Shown: positions 15,351 through 23,916, counted from the first letter of the stretch. The stretch: 29,295 nucleotides of DNA from CAUZFZ01 sp963579025 (GCA_963579025.1 CAUZFZ010000139.1:1-29295), one strand, 5' to 3'. Notes: generated by a model not told the origin, from the letters alone. Made by a program: numbers and translations.

Positions 15351-17177
15351 TTAATCCCGGGATCGAGGGGCCTGATCTGGAACAGGCTCGCTTAGCACTC
15401 GCTCTCGTTGGGCAAACGCGATCTCCGTGGCGACCATCAGCGCCATCGCCCCGCCGCGGTCATCGCGACCGAGGATCGCTTTGCGGTCCAGGTAGTCGCG
15501 AAAGCTTTTCTGCTTACCCGTTCCCGTGCAGACATCAACCAGGTTCCCATCGGGACCGATGCGGCATTTGATCGACTCCCACGCGCGATCAATGGCCGGC
15601 TTGTACGTCTTTGCATTGAGCCATCCGCGTCGCAGCCCGCGTGTCAGAGCGAACGTCGTCATGCAGGTGACCGTAAATTCCCGGTAACTCTCGGGATGGT
15701 CGACGACCTGATGCCACATGCCCATTTCATCCTGGTGCTTGAGCATCGCTGCCATGTGATCCCGGTACATCTTCAGCATCTCGGCGCGATGCGGGCTGTC
15801 GGAGGGCAGGTCACTTAGACACAGTGCCAGTCCCAAAGCGGGAAACCCGTTTCCGCGACCCCATGCCGTTTCTGCAGGATCGAGTGGTGAATTCTGATGC
15901 AGCCCGTCCTTGCGCAGGTTGAGTTTCAACATGAATCGCAAATGTCGCAGCGCCATATCGAAGTACTTCGACTCGCCAGTGAGACGTCCTGTCTGGACCA
16001 GGATGGGTCCACCCATAAACACCGAATCACTCATCTCGACGTGATGTGGCATGGCTTCTCGCATCGCACCGGATTCATCAAACCCCAGATCAGCAACTGC
16101 CTGAGCCAACTTGATGTAACGAGGCTTCTTCGTGCGAGTTGCCAGCTCACCAAACACCAGGTGTCCGGACATGGTACTTCCACCAATCCGTTCGCCCATG
16201 GTCGGTTTGGAAGCATCGAAGTAAGGCTGCACAATTCTCTCGACGTCGGCCAGGTGACTCTCTTCCTGGTTCAATTCACCAAGACGCAGCCGACCGATCA
16301 AAGCCAGCGCCGGGATGTAGGCCACCGAGTTCAGTTGATGACCGTAGACCTGACTGAGTTCTTCGGCGACCTGAATCGGTGTTCGTGCTTTGCGACGGAG
16401 CAGTTCGAGGCGCACGGCTGTGGGGGCACGATCCGCGCTGCAATTCAAGCCACGTCGGTCAAGGAATTCGCCTGCGGTCGCACCAACAACCTCGACAACA
16501 TAGGAGAGCGGTCCGACTCCTGCTGGTGACGATTTTGGAATCGCGCTGATGAGACGCCCGTTCGCTTCGAGTGGCAGTTTCTGACGATCACATTGATCGA
16601 GATTCGATTCATAGACGGAATTGTCGTGTACCCAGCGCACCACAGCGCGCGGGCCGGGTTTCATCACGAGGACAGCATCTGGTCCGAGCATTCCGATCCA
16701 GCGCCACAGATAATGCGACTCGGGGTTCTTCGGATCGCTGTATGCCGTGCCGGTCGGCGGGAATCCTTCCTCAGGGATGCCTCCCGCTGAGTTCTTCGTG
16801 CCGAGTCCGAGAGCTGCACCATCCGGGTTGGCCACTGGAATCAAGCCGATGTCCAGGCACTTCCGAGTTTCCGCAAAGCGCTCCTCAGTGTGGTATGCCT
16901 TCCAGAACTTCAAGACGGACTCAATCGTGTCGGCCGAACTCTCGAACCCGGCAACGATCAGCATCCGGTGCTTCGGCGTTGCCAGGTCGAGCATGCCTTT
17001 GGTTAGCAGCACCGGGATTGGCCGGTTGTCTCGCGTGACACCGCAGGCCGTGACAATTGTTCCGGGAACGGTGGCCTCTTTGATCCAGTCCGGGTATTTC
17101 GCGGATTCGGGTTCAGCCAGCAGCGGCGACGCACAGATCCAGACAGCCGCACACAACACTAGTCGATCAGGAACCAT
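15351..17177 (-). CDS. Secreted M14-like domain plus GH105-like glycoside hydrolase
   Basis: A 608-residue protein with a signal peptide (MVPDRLVLCAAVWICASPLL, then AEPES). Residues 40-180 resemble the zinc carboxypeptidase (M14) fold, with RMLIVAGFESSADT where active enzymes have G-x-HxxE, and IPVANPDG (ending at 120). The metal-binding His-x-x-Glu is missing. Residues 290-590 resemble GH105/GH88 unsaturated uronyl hydrolases: MSDSVFMGGPIL, with Asp384 at the place of the catalytic Asp in YteR-like enzymes, LTGESKYFDMA, and WGRGNG at 439-444. It probably acts on polyuronide fragments outside the cytoplasm. ATG 17177 is chosen for the signal peptide; the frame is open to 17270 without domain content. 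It ends 156 bp upstream of the oxidase subunit gene on the same strand. Confidence 0.88.
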   Translation of the reverse strand: MVPDRLVLCAAVWICASPLLAEPESAKYPDWIKEATVPGTIVTACGVTRDNRPIPVLLTKGMLDLATPKHRMLIVAGFESSADTIESVLKFWKAYHTEERFAETRKCLDIGLIPVANPDGAALGLGTKNSAGGIPEEGFPPTGTAYSDPKNPESHYLWRWIGMLGPDAVLVMKPGPRAVVRWVHDNSVYESNLDQCDRQKLPLEANGRLISAIPKSSPAGVGPLSYVVEVVGATAGEFLDRRGLNCSADRAPTAVRLELLRRKARTPIQVAEELSQVYGHQLNSVAYIPALALIGRLRLGELNQEESHLADVERIVQPYFDASKPTMGERIGGSTMSGHLVFGELATRTKKPRYIKLAQAVADLGFDESGAMREAMPHHVEMSDSVFMGGPILVQTGRLTGESKYFDMALRHLRFMLKLNLRKDGLHQNSPLDPAETAWGRGNGFPALGLALCLSDLPSDSPHRAEMLKMYRDHMAAMLKHQDEMGMWHQVVDHPESYREFTVTCMTTFALTRGLRRGWLNAKTYKPAIDRAWESIKCRIGPDGNLVDVCTGTGKQKSFRDYLDRKAILGRDDRGGAMALMVATEIAFAQRERVLSEPVPDQAPRSRD

Positions 17178-17315
17178 TCGAGACCACCTCCGGTTTGAGC
17201 ACAACGAATCCAAGTTCCGGAATCCTGGGAGCTTTTCGAAAGCGAGGGAAGCTACCCGGGCATGACTCATGGATCGGCATGGTTGGATTCACGAAAGTCA
17301 CCTGGCATACTCAGT

Positions 17316-17331
17316 ATCAACAACTGTTGAT
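17316..17331. promoter_or_regulatory. Inverted repeat upstream of the acidic protein gene
   Basis: ATCAACA-AC-TGTTGAT is a perfect 7-bp inverted repeat ending 22 bases before the ATG at 17354, and TATCAAC recurs just after it. Its position fits an operator over the promoter or leader, but no regulator can be named. Confidence 0.35.
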
Positions 17332-17353
17332 GTATCAACCGTGAGGGTCTGGC

Positions 17354-18181
17354 ATGTCATCGATTTCGGAAAGCATTGGGCGACTGATTGCCACGGCACG
17401 CAAGCTCCGGCAGGCGGCCGACGAACTGGGCAATGTGGATCTGAAGTCGCAGATCATCGACGAAATCAGCACGCTGCAGGAGATTCGTGAAGAACTATCG
17501 GAAGAAGGCGGGTCTCACGTCCTGTCGAGTACGGATCTTGCCGCTGTGGTCAAAGCTGCCGCGAGCGTGAAAGTCGAAGAGCCCGCGGCAGAGAAAGCGC
17601 CGCAGGAGTCCGGTCAACTGATGCTGAAAGAAGCCAAATTTGCGGTCATTGCGCCGTCAGATGACGGCGAGACATATGGGATTGGCGCAGACTCGAAAGA
17701 CGAAGCCGTTGACACGTCGACGGATGATGGCGAATCAGATGCGTCGGACGACGAAGTGGAAACGGTGGCCGTTGCCGTTGCTCGGCCAGCAGAGGATAAG
17801 AATCAACAGAAGAAGAAAGCCGAAGCAGGGCCGGAGCCGGAAGCGAAGGCGACGAAGGAACCGACCAAACCGAAACTGACTCCCGAACAGCGCGCGATGG
17901 TTGAGATGCGAATCGCGGATCTCGAACCGCTGCAACTCAATGCTCAGCGACGGCTGGAGAGCGTGCTGACTCCGGAACAGAAACAGATCAAGGCGCAGGC
18001 GACGAAAGCCGGGCGAGAAGCAGGGAAGTCAGGGCACGAGCTGCAGCTTTACGTGCATAAGGCCATGAAGACGACGCCCGAGCAACGACACCAGATTTCC
18101 GCGGCCAGGAAGGACCTGCAGCGCATTCGCGACGCGATCGAAAAAGAACGCGCGGTCCTGGGCTCGGACGATGAGGCTTGA
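17354..18181 (+). CDS. Acidic protein with LTPEQ-type helical region
   Basis: A 275-residue protein without signal peptide. Residues 1-55 are a helical segment (SSISESIGRLIATARKLRQA...). Residues 75-170 are low-complexity, first strongly acidic (SDASDDEVE) and then Lys/Glu/Pro/Ala rich. Residues 180-270 carry three TPEQ repeats (LTPEQRAMVE, LTPEQKQIKA, TTPEQRHQIS) within long charged helices. The LTxxQ-like spacing recalls Spy/CpxP-type chaperones, but these are periplasmic and this protein has no export signal, so homology is not claimed. It starts at ATG 17354 with GAGGG 6-7 bases upstream and is divergent from the GH105 gene. It may be a coiled-coil scaffold or DNA/RNA-associated protein. 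Function unknown. Confidence 0.8.
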   Translation: MSSISESIGRLIATARKLRQAADELGNVDLKSQIIDEISTLQEIREELSEEGGSHVLSSTDLAAVVKAAASVKVEEPAAEKAPQESGQLMLKEAKFAVIAPSDDGETYGIGADSKDEAVDTSTDDGESDASDDEVETVAVAVARPAEDKNQQKKKAEAGPEPEAKATKEPTKPKLTPEQRAMVEMRIADLEPLQLNAQRRLESVLTPEQKQIKAQATKAGREAGKSGHELQLYVHKAMKTTPEQRHQISAARKDLQRIRDAIEKERAVLGSDDEA

Positions 18182-18287
18182 GTTCAACGCCAGAGCGTCC
18201 CGCTGGTTTGGATTCAACGACCGTACGGTTAACATGCCGCACCCATTCACAGCTCGCGCTTCGCGCATGACATAGATCAGCTCACCT

Positions 18288-18306
18288 TGTCGCAACACTT
18301 GCGACA
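18288..18306. promoter_or_regulatory. Candidate operator upstream of tex
   Basis: TGTCGCAA-CAC-TTGCGACA is a perfect 8-bp inverted repeat with a 3-bp spacer, ending 39 bases before the tex ATG. Perfect dyads of this size and spacing are typical of dimeric regulator sites. It lacks a T-run, so a terminator for the upstream gene is less likely. Confidence 0.45.
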
Positions 18307-18345
18307 CACACTCTCTCAGCTCACGCAGTTTGGTCGACAGTCGCA

Positions 18346-21048
18346 ATGGAAACTTCGCCCCGCTCCGTCAACGTTTCGCGCGTTGCTAAAGAACTGTCTT
18401 TGCGCGAAGGTCAGGTCAGCAGCGTCATCGCATTGCTGGACGACGACAACACCGTTCCCTTCATCACGCGGTACCGTAAAGAGCAGACGGGCAACCTGGA
18501 CGAAGAACAGATCCGAGGAATCCAGAAGCGTGTCCAGAGCATGCGGCAGCTTGCTGAGAAAGCTGAAACGGTTCTGCGGCTGATTGAGTCTCAGGGCCAG
18601 CTGACGCCCGAGCTGCGGCAGCAGATTGAAGCTGCAGAAACGCTGAAGCGAATCGACGACCTGTACCTTCCGTTTCGCCGCAAGCGTCAGTCACGTGCCG
18701 GCGCCGCTCGCGAACGTGGGCTCGAACCGCTCGCCGACCTGATCTGGAATCGCGACAGTGAGCCGACCAATCTCAGTGCGGCGGCTGCGTCGTTCGTGGA
18801 TGCGGAGAAGGACGTTGCGGACGTAGACGCGGCGCTACAGGGGGCTGCCGACATCCTGGCCGAACGGATCAGCGAAGACGTGACCGTGCGGGATCTCTCA
18901 CGCAAAATCGCATGGCGCACGGGAAAACTCAGCGTCAATGCCGCCAAAGCGAAGAAGGAAGTCGGTACCGAGTTTCGGAACTATTTTGATTACTCCGAGC
19001 CCGTGTGGAAGATTCCTCCGCACCGTTGCCTCGCGTTGAATCGTGGTGAGAAAGAAGGAGCGCTGCGCATTCGCTTCGAATGGCAACGCGACCTGGCGGC
19101 CAATCACTGTGGAGAACACTGGGACCTGGCGACACATCCTCGCGAACAGTTTGTCCGCAACTGCGTGCGTGACGCGCTGGATCGCCTGATGCATCCCAGC
19201 ATCGATCGGGAAGTCCGCCGTGAATTGACCGAACAGGCTGAAGAGCAGGCCATCGGCGTGTTCGCTAAAAATCTGCGCAGTCTGTTGTTGCAGCCACCCC
19301 TGCGTGACCAGCGCGTGCTGGCGATCGACCCTGGCTTTCGAACCGGGTGCAAAGTCGCGGTCCTGGATGAGTACGGTCACTGTCTCTTACCGGACGTTGT
19401 GTATGTCACCGGCTCGGCCGAGAAACGTGCAGCAGCCATCGAAAAACTTGCCGGCCTGCTGCGGGAGCATTCGTGCAACCTGATCGTGATCGGTAACGGA
19501 ACCGCATGCCGGGAGACCGAAGAACTCGTCAGCGAACTGATCGCCGAACAATTCCCCGAGTGTCGCTATCTGATCGTGAACGAAGCAGGGGCAAGTGTTT
19601 ACTCGGCCAGCGAAGTGGCACGCGAGGAATTTCCCGATTTCGACGCGACTGTCCGTGGCACGATTTCGATTGGACGGAGATTGCAGGACCCGCTCAGCGA
19701 ACTCGTGAAAATCGACCCGCAGCACATTGGTGTCGGCATGTACCAGCACGACATGACACCGCGTGTCCTGAAAGATTCGCTCGACGGAGTGGTGGAATCG
19801 TGCGTGAACTATGTGGGAGTGGACCTCAACACCGCGAGTGCCTCGCTGCTGCGATATGTCTCGGGATTGAATCAGCTCATCGCCCGACGCGTCGTCGAGT
19901 GGCGCGATCAGAATGGACGCTTCACCAGCCGGTCGCAACTTCGCGACGTACCCGGTATCGGAGACGCAACGTTCACGCAGGCGGCCGGGTTCCTGAAAAT
20001 CAGCGGCGGAGATGAACCGCTTGATGTCACGTGGATTCATCCGGAGAGTTATGCGGCGACCCTCAAACTTCTGGAGCGTTTGTCTGTTTCTCCGGCTGAG
20101 TTGATCGCTCCGAACGGTCATCTCGAGGAACTGCGGAAGAAGCTCGACGGCCTGAACCTGAAGGAACTGGCGAACGAACTGGCCGTGGGACATCCCACGC
20201 TGCGAGACATCGTGGATGCGCTTAAACGCCCCGGGCGGGATCCCCGCACTGATCTGCCCGGTCCCGTGTTCCGAAAGGGAGTCCTCAAGCTGGAGGACCT
20301 GGAGGCGAGCATGGAATTGACCGGGCCAATCCTGAACGTCGTCGACTTTGGCGCGTTCGTCGATATCGGTTTGAAGGACAGCGGCCTGGTCCATGTCAGC
20401 CAGATGGCGAACCGCTTTGTGAGCAGCCCGCACGAAGTCGTGTCGGTCGGTGACATCGTGTCCGTCTGGGTTCAATCCGTGGACCTGGAACGCCGGCGTG
20501 TCGGTCTCACGATGTTGAAGCCCGGTGGAGGAAGTCCCGCCAAAAGGAAACGCAAGCGGCGACGGAAGAATCGGGCGACCGGCCAGGCAACTGAAAAGTC
20601 GGCGGACCAGTCGACACAGCCGGCAACTGAGCAGTCGGTCGAACCAGTAGCGGAGCAGCCTGCAGAGCAGTCGGCCAAACCAGTGACGGCGGAAGCTGCC
20701 GAGCAGTTGAGTGAACCAGTAACAGAGCAAGTGGCAGACCAGTCGGCCGAATCGTCGATCGAGCACGCCACAGAGCCGGTGGGCGAACCAGTGGCACAGC
20801 AGGCGACAGAGCCGACAGTGGAACCAGTGGCGGAGCAGCCTGCAGAGCAGCCTGCCAAACCAGTGACGGCGGAAGCTGCCGAGCAGTTGAGTGAATCAGC
20901 AACGGAGCAAGTGGTAGACCAGTCGGCCGAATCATCGATCGAACACGCCACAGAGCAGGTGACCGAACCAGTTGCGCAGGAAACTTCCGAGCAGGCAGCG
21001 GAACCAGTAGCGGAACAGCCTGCAGAGCAGACAACCGAACAAGCGTGA
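18346..21048 (+). CDS. tex: Tex-family transcription accessory/RNA-binding protein with repetitive tail
   Basis: A 900-residue protein. Residues 1-720 match Tex: an N-terminal helical region (ELSLREGQVSSVIALLDDDN, FITRYRKEQTGNLDE), a YqgF-like fold from about 323 (RVLAIDPGFRTGCKVAVLD), helix-hairpin-helix motifs (NQLIARRVVEWRDQNGRFTS, RDVPGIGDATFTQAAGFL), and an S1 RNA-binding domain at 657-720 (GPILNVVDFGAFVDIGLKD, LVHVSQM). Tex proteins bind nucleic acid and influence transcription and stress tolerance. The last 175 residues are not part of the family: a basic patch (KRKRKRRRKNR), then an unstructured Glu/Gln/Pro/Ala tail from a 60-residue repeat. It is followed 6 bp later by thpR, so the two are probably co-transcribed. 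A perfect inverted repeat lies upstream. Confidence 0.96.
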   Translation: METSPRSVNVSRVAKELSLREGQVSSVIALLDDDNTVPFITRYRKEQTGNLDEEQIRGIQKRVQSMRQLAEKAETVLRLIESQGQLTPELRQQIEAAETLKRIDDLYLPFRRKRQSRAGAARERGLEPLADLIWNRDSEPTNLSAAAASFVDAEKDVADVDAALQGAADILAERISEDVTVRDLSRKIAWRTGKLSVNAAKAKKEVGTEFRNYFDYSEPVWKIPPHRCLALNRGEKEGALRIRFEWQRDLAANHCGEHWDLATHPREQFVRNCVRDALDRLMHPSIDREVRRELTEQAEEQAIGVFAKNLRSLLLQPPLRDQRVLAIDPGFRTGCKVAVLDEYGHCLLPDVVYVTGSAEKRAAAIEKLAGLLREHSCNLIVIGNGTACRETEELVSELIAEQFPECRYLIVNEAGASVYSASEVAREEFPDFDATVRGTISIGRRLQDPLSELVKIDPQHIGVGMYQHDMTPRVLKDSLDGVVESCVNYVGVDLNTASASLLRYVSGLNQLIARRVVEWRDQNGRFTSRSQLRDVPGIGDATFTQAAGFLKISGGDEPLDVTWIHPESYAATLKLLERLSVSPAELIAPNGHLEELRKKLDGLNLKELANELAVGHPTLRDIVDALKRPGRDPRTDLPGPVFRKGVLKLEDLEASMELTGPILNVVDFGAFVDIGLKDSGLVHVSQMANRFVSSPHEVVSVGDIVSVWVQSVDLERRRVGLTMLKPGGGSPAKRKRKRRRKNRATGQATEKSADQSTQPATEQSVEPVAEQPAEQSAKPVTAEAAEQLSEPVTEQVADQSAESSIEHATEPVGEPVAQQATEPTVEPVAEQPAEQPAKPVTAEAAEQLSESATEQVVDQSAESSIEHATEQVTEPVAQETSEQAAEPVAEQPAEQTTEQA
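20641..21045 (+). repeat. 180-bp in-frame tandem repeat, about 2.2 copies
   Basis: Units start at 20641, 20821 and 21001 with GAACCAGTAGCGGAGCAGCC or a close variant. Copies 1 and 2 are 180 bp each and clearly alike; the third is cut to 45 bp at the tex stop. The period is a multiple of three and encodes 60 residues dominated by short PxxEQ/ExA motifs. Within each unit a smaller 12-30 bp pattern recurs, suggesting growth by slippage or unequal recombination. Confidence 0.95.
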
Positions 21049-21054
21049 CGAGAC

Positions 21055-21666
21055 ATGGCACGTCAGATTCGATTGTTCGTCGGAATCCCGATTTTCCGTC
21101 AATTGCTGGAATCGACCAGTGATTCACCCGGGGGAACAGCGAGCAGCAGCGTGAGTACTGTTTTGTCGCAGCTTCGCTCATACGGTTGGCCTGTGAAGAC
21201 AGTTGCGATCGACACTTTGCACGTGACGCTCAAGTTTGTTGGAGAAGTTGATGCCGAACGTGTGCCGGGCATCGCGCAAGTCGTCGAGCAGGTGGCTGCG
21301 ACCGAGTCTGTGTTTGAGTTGCAGTTGGATGGACTCGGCGCGTTCCCAAATCGAGAACGTCCATCCGTCATCTGGGTTGGGCTGAGGAATGCGGCGGCAT
21401 GCTCACGTATGGCAGCAGCACTGGAATCGCAGCTTGTTGAATGCGGAATACCGGCGGACGAGCGTGCATTTCGGCCGCACCTCACACTGGCGAGAATCAA
21501 AGGGCGACCCCCAGGTCGGCTGTTTGATCTGCTCGCCGCCGAACACGTGACATCGTTCGGTGCTGAGGTAGTCCAGTCGCTCCACTTAATTCAATCTGAA
21601 CTGAATCCGGACGGGCCGAGATATACGACGCTCGTTTCGGCAAGGCTCTCGGGCCACCCACACTGA
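21055..21666 (+). CDS. thpR: RNA 2',3'-cyclic phosphodiesterase (2H family)
   Basis: A 203-residue 2H phosphoesterase (LigT/ThpR). The two HxTx motifs are His56-Val-Thr58-Leu in LHVTLKFVGEVD and His142-Leu-Thr144-Leu in FRPHLTLARIKG. The N-terminus RQIRLFVGIPI and the middle GLGAFPNRERPSVIWVGL are typical. The enzyme opens 2',3'-cyclic phosphates of RNA ends to 2'-phosphates. It starts 6 bases after the tex stop and is followed 37 bases later by a HAD phosphatase, so the three genes look like one operon. An insertion in residues 18-45 (SDSPGGTASSSVSTVLSQLR) makes the first loop somewhat longer than usual. It is cytoplasmic. Confidence 0.94.
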   Translation: MARQIRLFVGIPIFRQLLESTSDSPGGTASSSVSTVLSQLRSYGWPVKTVAIDTLHVTLKFVGEVDAERVPGIAQVVEQVAATESVFELQLDGLGAFPNRERPSVIWVGLRNAAACSRMAAALESQLVECGIPADERAFRPHLTLARIKGRPPGRLFDLLAAEHVTSFGAEVVQSLHLIQSELNPDGPRYTTLVSARLSGHPH

Positions 21667-21703
21667 TCCTGTCCTTTCAATTCCAAATGAGTCATCAGAA
21701 TCC

Positions 21704-22390
21704 ATGCCGGTTTGCCTGTTCGACATCGACGGAACTTTGCTCAGCAGTGGCGGTGCCGGCCAGGCTGCGATGGAGCATGCACTTGAACTCGTCTTCGAAA
21801 TCACCGGCCCGACCGAAGGCATCTCGTACGCCGGCCGAACCGATCGAGCAATAACGGCTGACATGCTTCGTTATCACAACGTCGTAGCAGAAGACGACGT
21901 CGTGTCGAGGTTCATGGAAGCCTACCTGGCCAGGTTACCGCACGAACTCGAACGGCGACCAGGTCTGATTCTTCCTGGCGTTGCTGAGTTACTCGCTGAA
22001 CTCAGTCGGCATCCCGAGATGACTCTCGCATTGCTGACGGGCAATTTTCGGCGCGGTGCCGAGGTGAAGCTGACACACTACGGGCTGATGGACTACTTCC
22101 AGTTTGGCGGATTTGGGGACCATCATCGTGACCGTGATGATGTCGCTCGTCAGGCGGCTGACGAGGTGCGTTCCTCGCTGGGCCCTGACGCGGCTGATGA
22201 ACTGTGGGTGATTGGTGACACTCCTGCCGACGTGCAATGCGGTCGAGCCATTGGAGCCGTGACGGTGGCCGTCGCAACAGGCGTCTTCTCTGCCGACGAA
22301 CTGGAAGACGCGGCTCCCGATCATTTGTTTGACGACTTCTCTGATGTCGCACGTGTCCTGAAGATTCTGGTTGGTCCAGTTGCGGACTAG
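21704..22390 (+). CDS. HAD-superfamily phosphatase (phosphoglycolate phosphatase-like)
   Basis: A 228-residue HAD hydrolase. Motif I is FDIDGTLL with nucleophile Asp7 and acid/base Asp9. Motif II is LLTGN with Thr112. Motif IV is GDTPADV with Asp172 and Asp176. The cap is a four-helix C1 insert as in phosphoglycolate phosphatases (EHALELVFEITGP, YAGRTDRAITADML). The motif III position carries Arg (DDVARQAADE) rather than the usual Lys. The substrate is a small phosphorylated metabolite that cannot be named from sequence. Its start at ATG 21704 is 37 bp after thpR. Its TAG stop lies inside the left arm of a palindromic repeat. Confidence 0.93.
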   Translation: MPVCLFDIDGTLLSSGGAGQAAMEHALELVFEITGPTEGISYAGRTDRAITADMLRYHNVVAEDDVVSRFMEAYLARLPHELERRPGLILPGVAELLAELSRHPEMTLALLTGNFRRGAEVKLTHYGLMDYFQFGGFGDHHRDRDDVARQAADEVRSSLGPDAADELWVIGDTPADVQCGRAIGAVTVAVATGVFSADELEDAAPDHLFDDFSDVARVLKILVGPVAD

Positions 22391-22513
22391 AACATTTTCA
22401 GAATTGGTCTTCAGGTGTGAGCCGTGACGCGTAAGCGGCCGGGCGGAGAAATTCCCGAGGCCTTACGGCCAGCGGCTCATCGCTGCACTGCAATCCAACT
22501 CTGAAAATGCTCT
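22389..22513. repeat. Small inverted-repeat-bounded intergenic element
   Basis: A 125-bp block with 19-bp imperfect terminal inverted repeats: AGAACATTTTCAGAATTGG (22389-22407) and, on the other strand, AGAGCATTTTCAGAGTTGG (22513-22495), differing at two positions. The interior contains its own palindromic parts (GTGAGCCG...CGGCTCAT; GTAAGGCC-like halves around AAATTCCCGAGGCC). It lies between convergent genes and overlaps the stop codon of the HAD gene. It has no coding content and resembles a MITE or a palindromic repeat unit. Confidence 0.7.
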
Positions 22514-22578
22514 GACGTCGTATCGGCTTCGACGGCCAAAGTATGACCCGGGATTGCAGACTCTGTGTGCGCACAAGA

Positions 22579-22610
22579 AAACCCGACTCCCTGAAATGGA
22601 AGCCGGGTTT
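22579..22610 (-). terminator. Terminator of the STAS gene (possibly bidirectional)
   Basis: AAACCCG (22579-22585) pairs with CGGGTTT (22604-22610), with additional TCC/GGA pairing inside. On the minus strand the stem is followed by TTTTCTTG. It lies 34 bp past the STAS stop. On the plus strand the T-run is weaker. Confidence 0.65.
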
Positions 22611-22643
22611 GATGCGTGTGTCGCTGAGCCCGCCAGTGATTCG

Positions 22644-23117
22644 TTACGTCATGGCTGCGGCTGTTGTCTCCGCCGGAAGCGGATTCACTGCTGCCGCATC
22701 ATGTGGAGCTGATTCATCATCTGCCCACGGAGCTTTCGAAGCAGCGACGGCAGCTCTGGACAGCGATGTCTGAACTCGCAACTGCAGGTCGAACGTCTCG
22801 TCGTGATTCGCATCATCGTCCAATGCGAAAAACTCTCGGAACCAAAGCATCCGCTTCACATGAGCCTGCGGACGGTAAAGGCGTACTTTGACTCCGCGTT
22901 CGCGGTAGTCGTAAAGCATTCCGAAAAACCCGCTGGGAATGTACTTCACGGTCGTTAGATCAACGCCAACACTGGGACGTTTTTCCTTGTCGACCATGTG
23001 GGCGAGTGTCTCGCGGAGAAGCGCCAGATCGGCACCGTCCCAGATTTCCATGTCTTCCATCACGACGACATGAAAGCCCTCGCGAACATCGATTGAGTGT
23101 CGTTTCTTCCGTGCCAT
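22644..23117 (-). CDS. STAS-domain protein (anti-anti-sigma-like)
   Basis: A 157-residue protein. Residues 10-110 fit the STAS fold of SpoIIAA/RsbV-type regulators: VREGFHVVVMEDMEIWDG, RPSVGVDLTTVKYIPSGFFG, then RGVKVRLYRPQAHVKRMLWF. Ser62 in YIPSGFFGML is at the position that is phosphorylated by anti-sigma kinases in this family. The C-terminal 40 residues are Ala/Asp/Pro rich and probably disordered. No anti-sigma kinase or PP2C gene is next to it. The start ATG 23117 has GAGGGG about 9 bases upstream. It is transcribed toward the HAD gene and ends in a terminator. Confidence 0.85.
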   Translation of the reverse strand: MARKKRHSIDVREGFHVVVMEDMEIWDGADLALLRETLAHMVDKEKRPSVGVDLTTVKYIPSGFFGMLYDYRERGVKVRLYRPQAHVKRMLWFREFFALDDDANHDETFDLQLRVQTSLSRAAVAASKAPWADDESAPHDAAAVNPLPAETTAAAMT

Positions 23118-23916
23118 GACTGCGATCCCCTCTGTTGTTCATCAGGCTGATGTGACTCCAGGTGGCCTGGACCTCTGCAGACTCGCTGTGAACCACGAGT
23201 TGCAAATGGAAGACCGGTTTCACCTGTCGTGCCGCTTCTCGTCGGCCTGCGTCTCCTAAGTGCCTATGGGCCAGTGAGTTGAACTTCACGAATCATCCAC
23301 GAATGCCCATCGTGCTGTGGAGTTTCGACAACGCTGCTTCGTTACTGGTTCCCCATTGTCAACGAAATTCCGCCGGATATGTCCACCGGCTTTTCCCCTG
23401 CTACGTGACAAATACGCTTCTCGCTGGAACGACCTTACACGGAACTGGTTCAAGACAATTGTTTGTTGAATCAATCTCGTGGCGTAAACACGCCGTACTC
23501 AACAGACACAACACGTCGCGGTCACTCTTGCAGCAGGCCCGTGAATTTCTGAGCTGTACTCGAACGCACAGTTCATTGATTCATTGTTCCGACATGTTGG
23601 TCTAAGAATCTGTGACGGACGTCTCACGCCGCCAGCAGAACGCAGAAAACACGTCGGCGCAACGCCAAAAATAAACGGCCACCGCGCGGTTCTCTAATCC
23701 GTCTGAAGTCGGTCACCGAATCACGGTCGTTGCGTCACCATTCCTGCAGTCTTTACGGGGAGTCGTTTCTCAACCGCGATCCCTGGCGTGGTAACACTGC
23801 CCCCGCCGATAGTTGCGGAAACCCGCAAACTGCGAGGGCGGCCACTGGCCAATCAAGACGTACCGACGCTGCTTTGATGAATGATGCAGCGGTGCGGCCG
23901 AAGCGCATGCGGCAAC
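23118..23916. other. Long intergenic stretch with a structured segment
   Basis: About 800 bp between two minus-strand genes, with no supported gene. A plus-strand frame at 23279-23605 is open for 108 codons but is rich in Ser/His/Cys, has no domain and no ribosome binding site. At 23803-23841 a GC-rich nested hairpin forms (CCGCC...GGCGG outside, AGTTGCGG...CCGCAAACT inside). It lies 75 bp past the DUF2325-like gene and lacks a T-run. The stretch is AT-richer around 23400-23600. It could hold a non-coding RNA, but nothing assigns one. Confidence 0.5.

Noticed and set aside
19387..20766. 459-codon minus-strand frame
   Set aside because: It lies fully opposite tex, whose domains are unmistakable, and its own translation is rich in Arg/His/Phe without domains.
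20641..21045. CRISPR-like array suspected from regular repeats
   Set aside because: The 180-bp period is in frame, has no short unique spacers and encodes part of tex.
23279..23605. 108-codon plus-strand frame in the intergenic stretch
   Set aside because: No ribosome binding site, no domain, Ser/His/Cys-rich composition and no repeat of the coding pattern seen in real genes nearby.
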